NCBI GenBank assembly: GCA_034679345.1
Contig: JAXDAY010000010.1
Span: forward strand, 35,397-99,396
Length of the DNA stretch: 64,000 nucleotides
Direction of reading: 5' to 3'
Source: JAXDAY01 sp034679345
Lineage (GTDB): Bacteria; Eisenbacteria; RBG-16-71-46; CAIMUX01; VGJL01
Positions within the stretch are counted from its first letter, which is position 1; each line of letters starts with the position of its first letter. The position numbers were made by a program, and so were the translations under genes. Below the pieces are notes generated by a model. The model had not been told where the DNA came from. It did no database searches and was given only the letters and a program-made list of their open reading frames with translations. Below, in pieces: positions 19,837 through 31,102 of the stretch.

Positions 19837-21090
19837 CTAGGCCTCTTTCTTTCGCGGGCGATCGCGGAGCGTGACCTGGGGAGGCTGCCCGAGCGTGATC
19901 ACCTCTTCCGTGATCGTCACCACCTCCACATCCCGCTTCGAGGGCAGGTCGTACATGATATTGAGCATCGCATCCTCGAGGACGGCGCGGAGCCCGCGGG
20001 CGCCGGTCTGCCGCTTCTGGGCGATCGCGACGACGGCGCGGAGCGCTCCCTCGGTGAACTCGAGACGGACGCTCTCCATCTCGAAGAACCGCTGGTACTG
20101 CTTCGTGATCGCGTTCTTCGGCTGCGTCAGGATCGAGAGGAGGGCCTCCTCGTTCAGGTCCTCGAGGGTCGCCGTGATCGGGAGCCGGCCGATCAGCTCG
20201 GGGATGAGGCCGTAGCGGAGCAGGTCCTCCGGCTCGATCTGGGCGTAGAGCTCGCCGGCCTTCTGATCCTTGCGCGACTTGACCTCGGCGCCGAAGCCGA
20301 TCTGCTTGACGCCGACGCGGTTGGCGACGATCTTGTCGATCCCCTCGAAGGCTCCGCCGCAGATGAAGAGGATGTCCTTCGAGTTGACCTCGATGTACTT
20401 CTGCTGCGGGTGCTTGCGCCCCCCCTGGGGCGGGACGTTCGCGACGGTCCCCTCGAGGATCTTCAAGAGGGCCTGCTGGACCCCCTCGCCCGAGACGTCC
20501 CTCGTGATGGATGGGTTATCGCTCTTGCGCGAGATCTTGTCGATCTCATCGATATAGACGATCCCGTGCTCGGCCGCGACGAGGTTGAAGTCGGCGGCCT
20601 GCAGCAGGCGGACCAGGATGTTCTCGACATCCTCGCCCACGTACCCGGCCTCGGTGAGGCAGGTGGCGTCGATCATGGCGAACGGGACCTTCAGGAACCG
20701 CGAGAGGGTCCGCGCGAGCAGCGTCTTGCCGCTTCCCGTCGGGCCGATCAGGAGGATGTTGCCCTTCTCGAGCTCGACCTCGTCCAGGTTCGCCGGCTGG
20801 TTGATCCGCTTGTAGTGGTTGTAGACGGCGACCGAGAGGATCTTCTTCGCCCGCTCCTGGCCGATCACATACTCGTCCAGGACGCGCTTGATCTCCGAGG
20901 GCTTCGGCAGGCTCTCCCGGGAGACAGGGACGCTGTGCTCGACTTCCCCGTCGAGGATGTCGCTGCAGAGGCGGACACACTCGCTGCAGATATAGACCGA
21001 GGGGCCGCTCACCAGACGGGCGACCTCCTCCTGGCCTCGACCGCAGAAGGAGCACCGGATCGGGTGCGGTGAACTGATGCGCTTCTTCAT
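19837..21090 (-). CDS. clpX: ATP-dependent Clp protease ATP-binding subunit ClpX
   Basis: AAA+ unfoldase that recognises tagged or folded substrates and threads them into ClpP. All landmarks are present in 417 residues: the N-terminal zinc-binding domain with two C-x2-C pairs (CSFCGR, CSECVR) used for substrate and adaptor binding, Walker A GPTGSGKT, Walker B VYIDEIDK, the sensor and arginine-finger regions, and an IGF-type loop (KQIGFGAE) for docking to ClpP. It is the last gene of tig-clpP-clpX, 71 bases after clpP on the same strand, the common order in many bacteria. Confidence 0.98.
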   Translation of the reverse strand: MKKRISSPHPIRCSFCGRGQEEVARLVSGPSVYICSECVRLCSDILDGEVEHSVPVSRESLPKPSEIKRVLDEYVIGQERAKKILSVAVYNHYKRINQPANLDEVELEKGNILLIGPTGSGKTLLARTLSRFLKVPFAMIDATCLTEAGYVGEDVENILVRLLQAADFNLVAAEHGIVYIDEIDKISRKSDNPSITRDVSGEGVQQALLKILEGTVANVPPQGGRKHPQQKYIEVNSKDILFICGGAFEGIDKIVANRVGVKQIGFGAEVKSRKDQKAGELYAQIEPEDLLRYGLIPELIGRLPITATLEDLNEEALLSILTQPKNAITKQYQRFFEMESVRLEFTEGALRAVVAIAQKRQTGARGLRAVLEDAMLNIMYDLPSKRDVEVVTITEEVITLGQPPQVTLRDRPRKKEA

Positions 21091-21161
21091 CCGTGACTCC
21101 CGGTGGCCGGCTCCGGGCCGGCCGCACTGACGATGATACCCTGGTCCATGCCCGCGCCAGC

Positions 21162-21746
21162 CTACTTCTTCTTGACGATCACCGCGTCGACGATCCCGTA
21201 CTCCTTCGCCTCTTCGGCCGACATGAAGAAGTTCCGGTCGGTGTCCCTCCGGATCTTCTCCATCGGCTGGCCGGTGTGGAGCGCCAGGATCTCGTTCAGC
21301 TTCTCCCGCAGTTTCAGGATCTCCCGCGTGTAAATCTGCATCTCGACCGCCTGGCCGCGGCTTCCGCCCATCGGCTGATGGATCATGATCCGGGAGTGCG
21401 GCAGTGCCGAGCGCTTTCCCTTCGCCCCGGCCGCCAGGAGCAGCGCCCCCATGCTCGATGCCTGCCCCATGCAGATCGTCGCGACGTCGGGCCGGATGAA
21501 CTGCATGGTGTCGTAGATCGCGAGGCCCGCCGAAACGACCCCGCCAGGGGAATTGATATAGAGATGGATATCCCGGTCGGGATCCTCCGCCTCGAGGAAG
21601 AGGAGCTGGGCAATGACGAGGTTTGCGACGATGTCGTCCACCACGCTCCCCACGAAGATGATCCGGTCCCGGAGCAGGCGGGAGAAGATGTCATAGGCCC
21701 TCTCCCCCCGGCTGGACTGCTCGACGACGATCGGCACAAGTGACAT
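21162..21746 (-). CDS. clpP: ATP-dependent Clp protease proteolytic subunit ClpP
   Basis: Serine peptidase that forms the tetradecameric barrel serving ClpX. The catalytic triad can be read directly: Ser98 in GQASSMG, His123 in MIHQPMGG, and the Asp in DTDRN near residue 172. The oxyanion-loop glycines (NSPGG, 65-69) are intact. At 194 residues it is full length with a very short or absent propeptide. It lies 19 bases after tig and just upstream of clpX, so co-transcription with both is likely. Confidence 0.98.
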   Translation of the reverse strand: MSLVPIVVEQSSRGERAYDIFSRLLRDRIIFVGSVVDDIVANLVIAQLLFLEAEDPDRDIHLYINSPGGVVSAGLAIYDTMQFIRPDVATICMGQASSMGALLLAAGAKGKRSALPHSRIMIHQPMGGSRGQAVEMQIYTREILKLREKLNEILALHTGQPMEKIRRDTDRNFFMSAEEAKEYGIVDAVIVKKK

Positions 21747-21765
21747 CGATCCGCCTTTCCTGTGT

Positions 21766-23073
21766 CTATCTCGGGGTCCCGGCCTCGACCGATCCCGCGG
21801 CCCGCGTCCGAGGCTTCTTCACGCGATTGACCTGCGCGTTCGCGACGAGGAAATCCAGGACCTTGCGCTCCTGCATCGTGTCCCGGAGCCGGTCCAGATC
21901 TCCCTCCCCTTCCACCTTCCGCTTGAGGACGGCCGTTTCGACGCCGGCCTCCTCGGCCATCTTGTCGAGCTCCGCCTCGACCTCGGACTCGGCAAGCTGC
22001 AGCGACTCCTTGCGGATGATCGCCTCCATGAGGATGTCCCGGCGGCAGATCCGCTCCACGACGCCGCGGTACCGCTCCCGGAAGGCCTCCTCGTCCAGGT
22101 CCTCCGTCTCCTCCCGGGCGCGCTCGATCGCCCGCTCGAGGCGATAGGAAACCATCCGCTCGGGAACCTGGAACGGGTGCCCTTCCATGAGCCGCTCGAC
22201 CAGTCGATCCTCCAGTCGCTGCTTGCTCCGGAGCAGCTCCTCCGACTCCAGCCGGAGGCGCAGCTTCGCCCGGAGCCCCTCCAGATCCAACCCGGAGTCG
22301 ATGCTCCTGGCAAAATTGTCGTCCAGCTCAGGAAGAATCTTCTCATCGATTTCCTTCGCCGTCAGTCGGAAGCGGCGCGTCTTGCCCGCCAGCTCGGCAT
22401 CCCCGAACTCCTGCGGGTACTCGACCGTCACGACCCGCGTCTCGCCCGCCGAGATCCCCATCGTGGCCTCTCGGAACTCCGGCAGCAGAGTCGGCGAGCC
22501 GACCTCGATGCGCACCTCCTCCTTCTTGCCCGAAGGCAACTTCTTGCCGTGCACGTCGACCGGCTCGAGGATCGCCTGCACGACGTCTCCGGCTTCGGAG
22601 GCGCGCTCCACCTTGCTGAGCGCGGCCCGGTTGCGGCGCATCATCTGGATCGCCTCGTCCAGCATCGTCTCGTCGACCTCGAGGATCTCCTGATCGACGA
22701 CGAGCCCGCGGTAGCCGCCCACCTCGATGTCGGGATGGATCTCGATATCCGCGAGGAAGACGAGAGGCTCGCCCGGCTGGAATCGGATGCCGTGGATCCG
22801 CGGCGGCGCGACAGGGGAGAGCCCGAGATCCCGGATCGCCTCGTCATAGGCCTCGGGGATCAGATCGTTCAAGAGATCCGACTCGATGCTTCCCTGGAAC
22901 TGGACACGCACCAGGTCCGTGGGGGCCTTCCCTTGCCGGAAGCCCGGGAGCGCCGCGCGCCGCCGGTAGTGCTCCACGAGGGACTCCATCCGCCTCTCCA
23001 CCGACTCCGCGGGAACGACCACGCGGATCTCTCGACCCCACTCTCCACGCTCTGTGACCTGGAATTCCAACAC
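21766..23073 (-). CDS. tig: Trigger factor, ribosome-associated chaperone
   Basis: Folds nascent chains at the ribosome exit tunnel. The N-terminal ribosome-binding domain has the signature GFRQGKAP near residue 45. The PPIase-like middle domain (about 150-240) and the long helical C-terminal chaperone domain follow, for about 435 residues in all. The start is uncertain by one codon: GTG 23073 and TTG 23070 both follow AGGAGG, and TTG has the better spacing (6 versus 3 bases). A longer frame running back into the tRNA-Leu gene is an artefact. First gene of the tig-clpP-clpX cluster. Confidence 0.94.
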   Translation of the reverse strand: MLEFQVTERGEWGREIRVVVPAESVERRMESLVEHYRRRAALPGFRQGKAPTDLVRVQFQGSIESDLLNDLIPEAYDEAIRDLGLSPVAPPRIHGIRFQPGEPLVFLADIEIHPDIEVGGYRGLVVDQEILEVDETMLDEAIQMMRRNRAALSKVERASEAGDVVQAILEPVDVHGKKLPSGKKEEVRIEVGSPTLLPEFREATMGISAGETRVVTVEYPQEFGDAELAGKTRRFRLTAKEIDEKILPELDDNFARSIDSGLDLEGLRAKLRLRLESEELLRSKQRLEDRLVERLMEGHPFQVPERMVSYRLERAIERAREETEDLDEEAFRERYRGVVERICRRDILMEAIIRKESLQLAESEVEAELDKMAEEAGVETAVLKRKVEGEGDLDRLRDTMQERKVLDFLVANAQVNRVKKPRTRAAGSVEAGTPR

Positions 23074-23140
23074 GATCCTCCTCTCGCGCCACCTTCGAGT
23101 CCTGCCGATGCGCCGAGCACGCGGCGATTCACATCGCGCC

Positions 23141-23223
23141 TGCGAGAGGGGGGACTCGAACCCCCACGAGATAATCTCATCGGATCCTAAGTCCGACGCG
23201 TCTGCCAGTTCCGCCACTCTCGC
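23141..23223 (-). tRNA. tRNA-Leu (anticodon TAG)
   Basis: Class II tRNA with a long variable arm on the minus strand. The acceptor stem GCGAGAG pairs with CTCTCGC. The anticodon stem TCGGA/TCCGA encloses CTTAGGA, giving anticodon TAG for CUA-type leucine codons. The variable arm GATGAGATTATCTC is followed by a T-arm with GGTTCGAGTCC. The discriminator is A and no CCA is encoded. It lies 67 bases upstream of tig on the same strand. Confidence 0.97.
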
Positions 23224-23279
23224 GCAATCGGCTCAACCGGCCCATCATACGCCGATCGACGGGCAGTTCCAGCGGGCCG

Positions 23280-24062
23280 TCACTCCCCGCGGAACTCGGG
23301 CGGCCGCTTGGCGAGAAACGCCTCGGCCCCTTCCCGCCAGTCGCCGGTCGAGGCGGCGAGCCCAAAAGCGTCGGCCTCGATGAGCAAGCCGGTCGTCATC
23401 GGCCCATCCATCCCCCGCTGGACCGCATCCATCGCCAGCCGGACCGCGACCGGCGCCCGGGAGGCGATCCGGCGGGCCAGCTCCTCGCAGGCCGGCATCA
23501 GCTCCTCGGGGGCCACGACGCGGTTCAGGAGTCCGATCCGGTAGGCCTCCTCGGCGCCGATCGGATCTCCGCCGAGAATCATCTCGAGCCCGCGACCCAG
23601 TCCCACGATCCGGGGCAGGCGCTGCGTCCCCCCCCAGCCCGGGACCGCGCCGATCATCACTTCCGGCTGGCCGAGCCGGGCCTCGGTGCTCCCCAACCGG
23701 ATGTGGCAAGCCAGCGCGACCTCGCATCCGCCGCCCAACGCGAATCCATTGACCGCCGCGATCACCGGCTTGCCGAGCCATTGGATCGCGTGGCAGACAT
23801 GCTGTCCCTTGCGGGCGAAGGCGCGGGCCTCGAGCGCGCTCAGATGGGCGAGCTCGCGGATGTCCGCGCCGGCGATGAAGGCCTTCTCCCCCGCACCCGT
23901 GAGGATCGCCACGCGGACCTCGGGGGAATCGGCCACCTCGCCGAGGACCGCGATCATCTCATCGAGCGTCGCGAGGTTCATCGCGTTCATCACGCTCGGG
24001 CGATTGACGGTGATGCGCGCGATCGGGGCGTCTTTCTCGAAGCTCAGATTCTCGTAGCCCAT
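23280..24062 (-). CDS. Enoyl-CoA hydratase/isomerase (crotonase family)
   Basis: Likely hydrates short-chain enoyl-CoA to 3-hydroxyacyl-CoA, the step between the acyl-CoA dehydrogenases and the 3-hydroxybutyryl-CoA dehydrogenase encoded 11 kb away. ATG 24062 follows a GGAGG site; the upstream extension of the frame has no homology. The 260-residue chain shows the oxyanion-hole segment (FIAGADIREL) and both hydratase glutamates, in CEVA and in GQPEV, as in mammalian crotonase, followed by PGWGGTQRL. The presence of both glutamates favours hydratase over isomerase. It precedes the tRNA-Leu region and follows the thioesterase gene with a 40-base gap. Confidence 0.93.
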   Translation of the reverse strand: MGYENLSFEKDAPIARITVNRPSVMNAMNLATLDEMIAVLGEVADSPEVRVAILTGAGEKAFIAGADIRELAHLSALEARAFARKGQHVCHAIQWLGKPVIAAVNGFALGGGCEVALACHIRLGSTEARLGQPEVMIGAVPGWGGTQRLPRIVGLGRGLEMILGGDPIGAEEAYRIGLLNRVVAPEELMPACEELARRIASRAPVAVRLAMDAVQRGMDGPMTTGLLIEADAFGLAASTGDWREGAEAFLAKRPPEFRGE

Positions 24063-24102
24063 GCGATTCTCCTCCTGGCGCCCGAGTCCGTCGCCGCCCG
24101 CG

Positions 24103-24570
24103 TCATCCTCGGGACTCGCCGCCATCCGGCTCCCGCCAACTTCCGGCGACGCGGACGCAGACTCCATTCGCCTCCGCGTAGACCGTGCCATCCTCCGCGT
24201 CCAGGATCCCGGCCGTCATGCGAATCCCGCGGCCTCCCTCGGACTCGATCCGTCCCTCGACGATAGCGGCGCGTCCCACGGCCAGGGGGGCGCGGAATCG
24301 GACTTCGAGGCGAATCGTCATGGCCGCGATCCCCCGCCCCCGCAAGCACTGGGCCATCGCCTCGTCGAGGAGCGCGGAGAGGATGCCTCCGTGCGCCACC
24401 CCGCTCCAGCCCTGGTGCTCCCGTCGCGGCAGGAAGCGGGCCCTGGCGATCCCCTCGGGAAGAAGAGCCCATGCGATGCGCAGACCCGAGGGATTCTCGG
24501 GACCGCAGACGAAGCACCAGCCATCGTCCCGGACGGCGGGCGCGTCATTCGGGTTCGGGGTTTCGGACAT
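24103..24570 (-). CDS. PaaI-type hotdog-fold thioesterase
   Basis: A 155-residue hotdog protein. The segment WSGVAHGGILSALLDEAMAQ holds the HGG-x5-DE core of PaaI/YbgC-like acyl-CoA thioesterases, with the Asp or Glu acting on the thioester. The N-terminal C-x-V-C-G-x-x-N-P-S-G motif (CFVCGPENPSG) is typical of the FcoT/HGG subgroup. It probably releases CoA from stalled acyl-CoA intermediates of the neighbouring catabolic genes. GAGAGG precedes ATG 24570. It is transcribed divergently from pccB across a 159-base gap. Substrate unknown. Confidence 0.85.
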   Translation of the reverse strand: MSETPNPNDAPAVRDDGWCFVCGPENPSGLRIAWALLPEGIARARFLPRREHQGWSGVAHGGILSALLDEAMAQCLRGRGIAAMTIRLEVRFRAPLAVGRAAIVEGRIESEGGRGIRMTAGILDAEDGTVYAEANGVCVRVAGSWREPDGGESRG

Positions 24571-24729
24571 TCCTCTCCCGGGTCGATCGCGAAAGGGAAT
24601 GGAAACGCTACGGCACGCGGCGCGCTTGCGCAAGGGGCGGATCGCCTCGGCGCGAGAGCTCGCCCAAGTTCCGTCCTTCCGGTCCGGGAGGGCCGAGCGG
24701 TACAGTCCTCGGATACTGGAGGAACCCCG

Positions 24730-26260
24730 ATGCCCGAGGATCCCCGACTCGAATCGCTCCGCGACCGCAAGCGCCGCCTTCTCGACGGGGGCGGGCGTGA
24801 GAAGATCGACCGGCTCCACGCTCGAGGCCGCCTGACCGCCAGGGAACGGATCCAGGCGCTCTGCGACCCCGGCTCGTTCCAGGAGATGGGCGTCTTCGTC
24901 ACCCATCGGTGCGTCGACTTTGGAATGGGGGATCGCCGGGTGGACGGGGACGGCGTCGTCAGCGGGTTCGGCCGGATCGACGGCCGCGCCGTCTATGTCT
25001 TCGCCCAGGACTTCACCGTCTTCGGCGGAACTCTATCGGAGGCCAACGCCCGCAAGATCTGCGACCTCATGGACCGAGCCCTCGAGAACGGCGCGCCCGT
25101 GATCGGCCTGAACGACTCCGGGGGAGCGCGGATCCAGGAAGGGGTCGCCTCCCTGGGAGGCTACGCCGAGATCTTCCTGCGCAACACCCTCGCCTCCGGC
25201 GTCGTCCCGCAGATCTCCGCCGTCTTCGGCCCCTGCGCGGGCGGGGCCGTCTACTCGCCCGCGATCACCGACTTCACCCTGATGGTGAAGGAGACGAGCC
25301 ACATGTTCGTGACCGGACCCAGTGTCATCAAGGCGGTCACGAACGAGGAGGTTTCGTTCGAGGATCTGGGCGGAGCGATGACGCACAACACCAAGTCGGG
25401 AGTCGCCCATTTCGCCACGGAAGACGACCTGGACTGCGTCCGCACGATCCGGCGGCTGCTCTCCTACCTGCCGCAGAACAACGCGGAGGATCCGCCGACG
25501 GCGGAGCGCATCGACGATCCGCAGCGATGCGACTCCGAGCTCGACGCGATCGTGCCGCGCGAGCCGAATCTCCCCTATGACATCCGCGACATCGTCGAGC
25601 GGGTCGTCGATGTGGGCTCCTTCCTCGAGGTCCACGAGCACTTCGCGAAGAACATCGTCGTGGGATTCGCCCGTCTCGACGGTAGGAGCGTTGGGATCGT
25701 CGCGAACCAGCCGCGCTATCTGGCCGGCGTTCTCGACATCAACTCATCCGTCAAGGGCGCCCGGTTCGTTCGCTTCTGCGACGCCTTCAACATCCCGCTC
25801 GTCACCTTCGAGGACGTTCCGGGATTCCTCCCCGGCACCGCCCAGGAATGGGGCGGCATCATCCGAAACGGGGCGAAGCTCCTCTACGCCTACTGCGAGG
25901 CGACGGTGCCGAAGCTCACCGTCGTGGTCCGCAAAGCCTACGGCGGAGCCTACGACGTGATGAGCTCGAAGCACATCCGCGGCGACTACAATGTCGCCTG
26001 GCCCTCCGCAGAGCTCGCCGTGATGGGAGCCGAGGGAGCGGTGCGAATCGTCTTCAAGAAACGAATCGAGGAGGCGGCCGATCCCGCCGCCGAGGAGAAG
26101 CGCCTCGTCGAGGAGTACAACCGGACCTTCGCGCATCCTTACATCGCCGCCTCCCTGGGCTACATCGACGATGTGATCGAGCCGAGCGAGACGCGGCCCA
26201 AGCTGATCGGGGCGCTGGCGATGCTCGCGAACAAGCGCCAGCAGAATCCGCCGAGGAAGC

Positions 26261-26280
<20 letters not shown>
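24730..26280 (+). CDS. pccB: Propionyl-CoA carboxylase beta (carboxyltransferase) subunit
   Basis: Transfers CO2 from carboxybiotin to propionyl-CoA (possibly also other short acyl-CoAs), giving (S)-methylmalonyl-CoA. The 516-residue chain covers both crotonase-like lobes: SGGARIQEGVASL (first oxyanion region), FGPCAGGAVYSPA, then DVPGFLPG and RKAYGGAYDVM in the second lobe. The Asp in the second-lobe helix that separates propionyl- from acetyl-specific enzymes cannot be assigned securely by eye. Context favours propionyl-CoA: biotin carboxylase, BCCP, methylmalonyl-CoA mutase and epimerase follow. TGGAGGAA sits upstream of ATG 24730. It is the first gene of the plus-strand operon. Confidence 0.95.
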
Positions 26281-27810
<1,530 letters not shown>

Positions 27811-27814
<4 letters not shown>

Positions 27815-28353
27815 CCGGCGGGACCCGGGAGTACCTCGCCCGCGTGGGGGGGCGGGAGCGGCGGGTCCGGATCGAGCCGGACGGCGAGGGCCTGCGCATC
27901 CGCATCGATGGGGAGGAGTTCCACGTCACTTGCGAGGCTTACCCGGACGGCGAGCATTGCATCCTCCTGAACGGCCGCCCCCAAGTCGTGATCGTCAAAC
28001 CGGCGGGGCCGCAGAGCTATCGCGTGATCCACGGGGCGGGCGAGATGGATGTCGAGCTGGCCGATCCGATCGAGTCGCGCCTCACGCGGCGCTCGGGCGT
28101 GATTCGCCACGAGGGCGAAATCGAGATCCGCTCGCCGATGCACGGCACGGTCATCGCCGTCCAGGCCGTCGAGGGCGATAGGATCGAGGAGGAGGCGCCC
28201 TTGGTCGTCCTCGAAGCGATGAAGATGCAGAATGCGCTGACCAGCCCGTCGCGCGGCCGAATCGCGCGGGTGCTGGTTCGCCCCGGGCAGACCGTCGAGG
28301 GCGATGCGTTGCTCGTCGTCCTCGAGAGGGACTCGACGGAGGGAGAAGCATGA
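27811..28353 (+). CDS. BT-domain/biotin carboxyl carrier protein of propionyl-CoA carboxylase
   Basis: A 180-residue protein ending in a biotinyl domain with the motif EAMKMQN; Lys138 is the biotinylated residue. Residues 1-100 are beta-rich and match in position the BT (biotin carboxylase to transferase linker) region of PccA, not the Pro/Ala linker of AccB. It therefore looks like the detached C-terminal half of a PccA chain. ATG overlaps the stop of the biotin carboxylase gene (ATGA), and its own stop overlaps the mutase start the same way. Confidence 0.92.
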
Positions 28354-29984
28354 GCGAGTCGCGGAGGAGATGGGAGGAATCGGCGGCGAAGCGCAAGGAC
28401 CGCAAGGAGCGATTTCGCGCATCCTCCATCGGGATCGGATCGCTCTACACGCCCGATGATCTGCCGGGCTTCGTCCACGACCGCGACCTGGGCTATCCCG
28501 GCTTCTACCCGTTCGTCCGCGGCGTGCAGCCGTCGATGTACCGGGGCCGCCTCTGGACGATGCGCCAGTACGCGGGCTTCGGCTCCGCGGATGAGACGAA
28601 CCGCCGCTTCCGTTACCTCCTCGACCAGGGACAGACCGGCCTCTCGATCGCATTCGACCTTCCCACGCAGATGGGATACGACTCGACCGACGCGCTGAGC
28701 GTCGGCGAGGTCGGCAAGGTCGGCGTGGCGATCGACTCCCTGGAAGACATGGAGCGATTGCTGGAAGGAATCCCGCTCGACTCCGTGACGACCTCGATGA
28801 CGATCAACGCGACCGCATCGATCCTGCTTCTCATGTACGAGTCGGTCGCGAGGCGCCGGGGGATACCCAGCGAGAAGCTCGGCGGCACGATCCAGAACGA
28901 TATCCTTAAAGAGTACGAGGCGCGCGGGACCTTCATCTTCCCGCCCGGACCCTCCCTGCGCCTCACGACCGATTGCCTCGAGTACTGCTCGAAGGCGATG
29001 CCCCTCTGGAATCCCATCTCGATCAGCGGCTATCACATTCGCGAAGCCGGGGCGACGGCGGCACAGGAACTGGCGTTCACCTTCGCCAACGCGCGCGCCT
29101 ACGTTCGTGCCGCGGTCGAGAGGGGGCTCGCCGTCGACGCGTTCGCGCCGCGCCTCTCCTTCTTCTGGAACGCGCACAACAACCTCTTCGAGGAGGTGGC
29201 GAAGTTCCGCGCCGCGAGGCGCATCTGGGCCCGCACGATGCGCGAGGAGTTCGCGGCGAGCGATCCGCGCAGCTGGATGCTCCGCTTCCACGCCCAGACC
29301 GCCGGCAGCACTCTGACCGCGCAGCAGGTCGATGTGAACGTCGTGCGCACGACCGTGCAGGCAATTGCGGCCATCCTCGGCGGCGCCCAGTCGCTGCACA
29401 CCAACAGCCGCGACGAAGCCCTCTCGCTCCCGGCGGAGGACTCGGCGGTGCTGGCGCTGCGAACCCAGCAGGTTCTGGCGGAGGAGTCGGGAATCGCCGA
29501 CATCATCGATCCCCTGGGCGGCTCCTGGTTCGTCGAGTCGCTGACCAACGAGCTCGAGACGGCCGCCAATGCGCTCATCGTCCGGATCGACGAGGCCGGA
29601 GGGGTGCTCCGGGCGATCGAGAGCGGCTTCATCCAGCGGGAGATCCATCGTTCGGCCTACGAGCAGCAGCTGGCGGTCGAGCGGGGTGAGATGGGCGTCG
29701 TCGGCGTGAATCGCTTCGTCATGGACGAGCCGGCGCATCCGATCTCATTCCGAAGCGATCCCGAGGTGGGACGCCGACAGGCCGAGAGGCTCGAGACGCT
29801 GCGCCGCCGCAGGGACGCGGTGGCGGTGGAACGCGCCCTCGCGGCCCTGCGCGAGAGCGCCGGCGGCAACGGGAATCTCTTGCCCGTCTTGCGCGAGTGC
29901 GTGGAGTCGTGCGCGACGATCGGCGAGATCTGTCACAGCCTGCGAGCAGTATTCGGGGTCCACCGCGACACGGGCAGGCTGTGA
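28350..29984 (+). CDS. mcmA: Methylmalonyl-CoA mutase, catalytic (large) chain without B12 domain
   Basis: Isomerises (R)-methylmalonyl-CoA to succinyl-CoA in partnership with a separate cobalamin-binding chain. The 544-residue TIM-barrel chain contains LSIAFDLPTQMGYDS, TIQNDILKEY and the FNISGYHIRE-type motif (NPISISGYHIREAG). Substrate-specificity residues fit methylmalonyl-CoA: Tyr74 in RQYAGFG and Arg192 in EARGTFIF have the same 118-residue spacing as Tyr89/Arg207 of the Propionibacterium enzyme, whereas isobutyryl-CoA mutases carry Phe/Gln there. The B12 domain is encoded 11.6 kb away on the other strand (41586-42008). Coupled by ATGA overlap to the BCCP gene and by GTGA to the next gene. 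Confidence 0.96.
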   Translation: MSESRRRWEESAAKRKDRKERFRASSIGIGSLYTPDDLPGFVHDRDLGYPGFYPFVRGVQPSMYRGRLWTMRQYAGFGSADETNRRFRYLLDQGQTGLSIAFDLPTQMGYDSTDALSVGEVGKVGVAIDSLEDMERLLEGIPLDSVTTSMTINATASILLLMYESVARRRGIPSEKLGGTIQNDILKEYEARGTFIFPPGPSLRLTTDCLEYCSKAMPLWNPISISGYHIREAGATAAQELAFTFANARAYVRAAVERGLAVDAFAPRLSFFWNAHNNLFEEVAKFRAARRIWARTMREEFAASDPRSWMLRFHAQTAGSTLTAQQVDVNVVRTTVQAIAAILGGAQSLHTNSRDEALSLPAEDSAVLALRTQQVLAEESGIADIIDPLGGSWFVESLTNELETAANALIVRIDEAGGVLRAIESGFIQREIHRSAYEQQLAVERGEMGVVGVNRFVMDEPAHPISFRSDPEVGRRQAERLETLRRRRDAVAVERALAALRESAGGNGNLLPVLRECVESCATIGEICHSLRAVFGVHRDTGRL

Positions 29985-31081
29985 AGCGCCCGCGATTGCG
30001 ATTGCTCCGGCCGGCGGCGCTGGCGCTGATGGCGCTCTCGCTTGCATCCCTCGGGCGCGCGGAGGGAGCCGATTCGGTCGCGGCCCTAAAGCATCGGACG
30101 AGCTTCCTTCCGGCGCTCTTCTATACGCCCGACACGAAGCTCGGCGGCGGGGCGGTCGTCTTCACGGTGCTCTCGGATACGCTGCAGAGGCGACGATCCT
30201 CCCTTCTCATGGGGGCGGGATTCTACACGCAACGCCACCAGGTCCTCCTCTCGCTCCTGGCCGATCTGGAACTCTCCGGCGGAGGCCGCCGGGTCGCCGG
30301 CTCCGTCGGTTGGAGGAAGTTCCCCGACTATTTCTACGGCATCGGCCCGAGGAGCTCCTCGGAGGACGAGGAGACCTTCACGCCGCGCGTGGCCGATGCG
30401 CAGGCGTCCTTTCAACGGCGCATCTTCAGCCGCCTGCGGCCCGGAGTGCGCTTCGAGGCCCGCAAAGTCGACCTGCGCGACTTGCAGGCCGGCGGGGTCC
30501 TCTCCGCGGGCGGAGTCCCTGGCAGCGCGGGCGGCGTGAGCGCGGGGGCGGGAGCGTTGATCGAATGGGACGACCGCGGCCCGACCATCAGCCCTCCATG
30601 GGGCAGGATCTGGCGCCTCGAGTCGACCGGCTTCGGGCGGCTGTGGGGAAGCGACTACTCGTTCAGTCGACACCTGGCCGACCTGCGCGAGTACATCCCC
30701 GCTGGAGGCGATCGTGTCGTGGCGATCCGGGCACTCGCGGTGGAGAATCGCGGAGGGGTCCCGTTCGATCGGATGGCGACCCTCGGAGGCGAATCGCTCC
30801 TCAGGGGATACGCGGAGTCGCGTTACCGGGACGCCAGCGCGGCGATCCTTCAGGCGGAGATCCGCTCTCCGCTCTGGCGGAGATTCGGCGGAGTGATCTT
30901 CTGCGGCCTCGGCGATGTCGCGCCGCGGCTGGAGAAACTCGCGCCCCGGCGGTTCAAGCACGCGTTCGGGGCAGGACTTCGTTTCGCCCTGAACCAGAAG
31001 GATCGACTGAACCTACGCGCCGATCTCGGTTTCGGCTCCGGATCGAGCGGATTCTACTTCGGCGGAGCCGAGGCGTTCTGA
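29981..31081 (+). CDS. BamA/TamA-like surface antigen (D15) outer-membrane barrel protein
   Basis: GTG 29981 overlaps the mutase stop and gives a 366-residue product with a signal peptide (LLRPAALALMALSLASLGRA). The rest alternates amphipathic strands and glycine-rich turns, with FPDYFYGIG, the AGALIEWDDRG motif, the LGGESLLRGYAESRYRD segment matching the RGY motif of the D15/Omp85 barrel, and a C-terminal strand ending in Phe (GSSGFYFGGAEAF), as in bacterial barrels. No POTRA domain is visible, so this is a barrel-only member. It resembles the stand-alone D15-like proteins often listed as BamA/TamA family outer membrane protein. Its place inside a propionate operon is odd. Confidence 0.8.
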   Translation: MKRPRLRLLRPAALALMALSLASLGRAEGADSVAALKHRTSFLPALFYTPDTKLGGGAVVFTVLSDTLQRRRSSLLMGAGFYTQRHQVLLSLLADLELSGGGRRVAGSVGWRKFPDYFYGIGPRSSSEDEETFTPRVADAQASFQRRIFSRLRPGVRFEARKVDLRDLQAGGVLSAGGVPGSAGGVSAGAGALIEWDDRGPTISPPWGRIWRLESTGFGRLWGSDYSFSRHLADLREYIPAGGDRVVAIRALAVENRGGVPFDRMATLGGESLLRGYAESRYRDASAAILQAEIRSPLWRRFGGVIFCGLGDVAPRLEKLAPRRFKHAFGAGLRFALNQKDRLNLRADLGFGSGSSGFYFGGAEAF

Positions 31082-31102
31082 GACGCCGATCGGAGGATTG
31101 AG

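Noticed and set aside
23074..23217. Extended trigger factor reading frame starting inside tRNA-Leu
   Set aside because: The first residues are a translation of the tRNA gene, a known artefact. The family N-terminus and AGGAGG support a start at 23073/23070.
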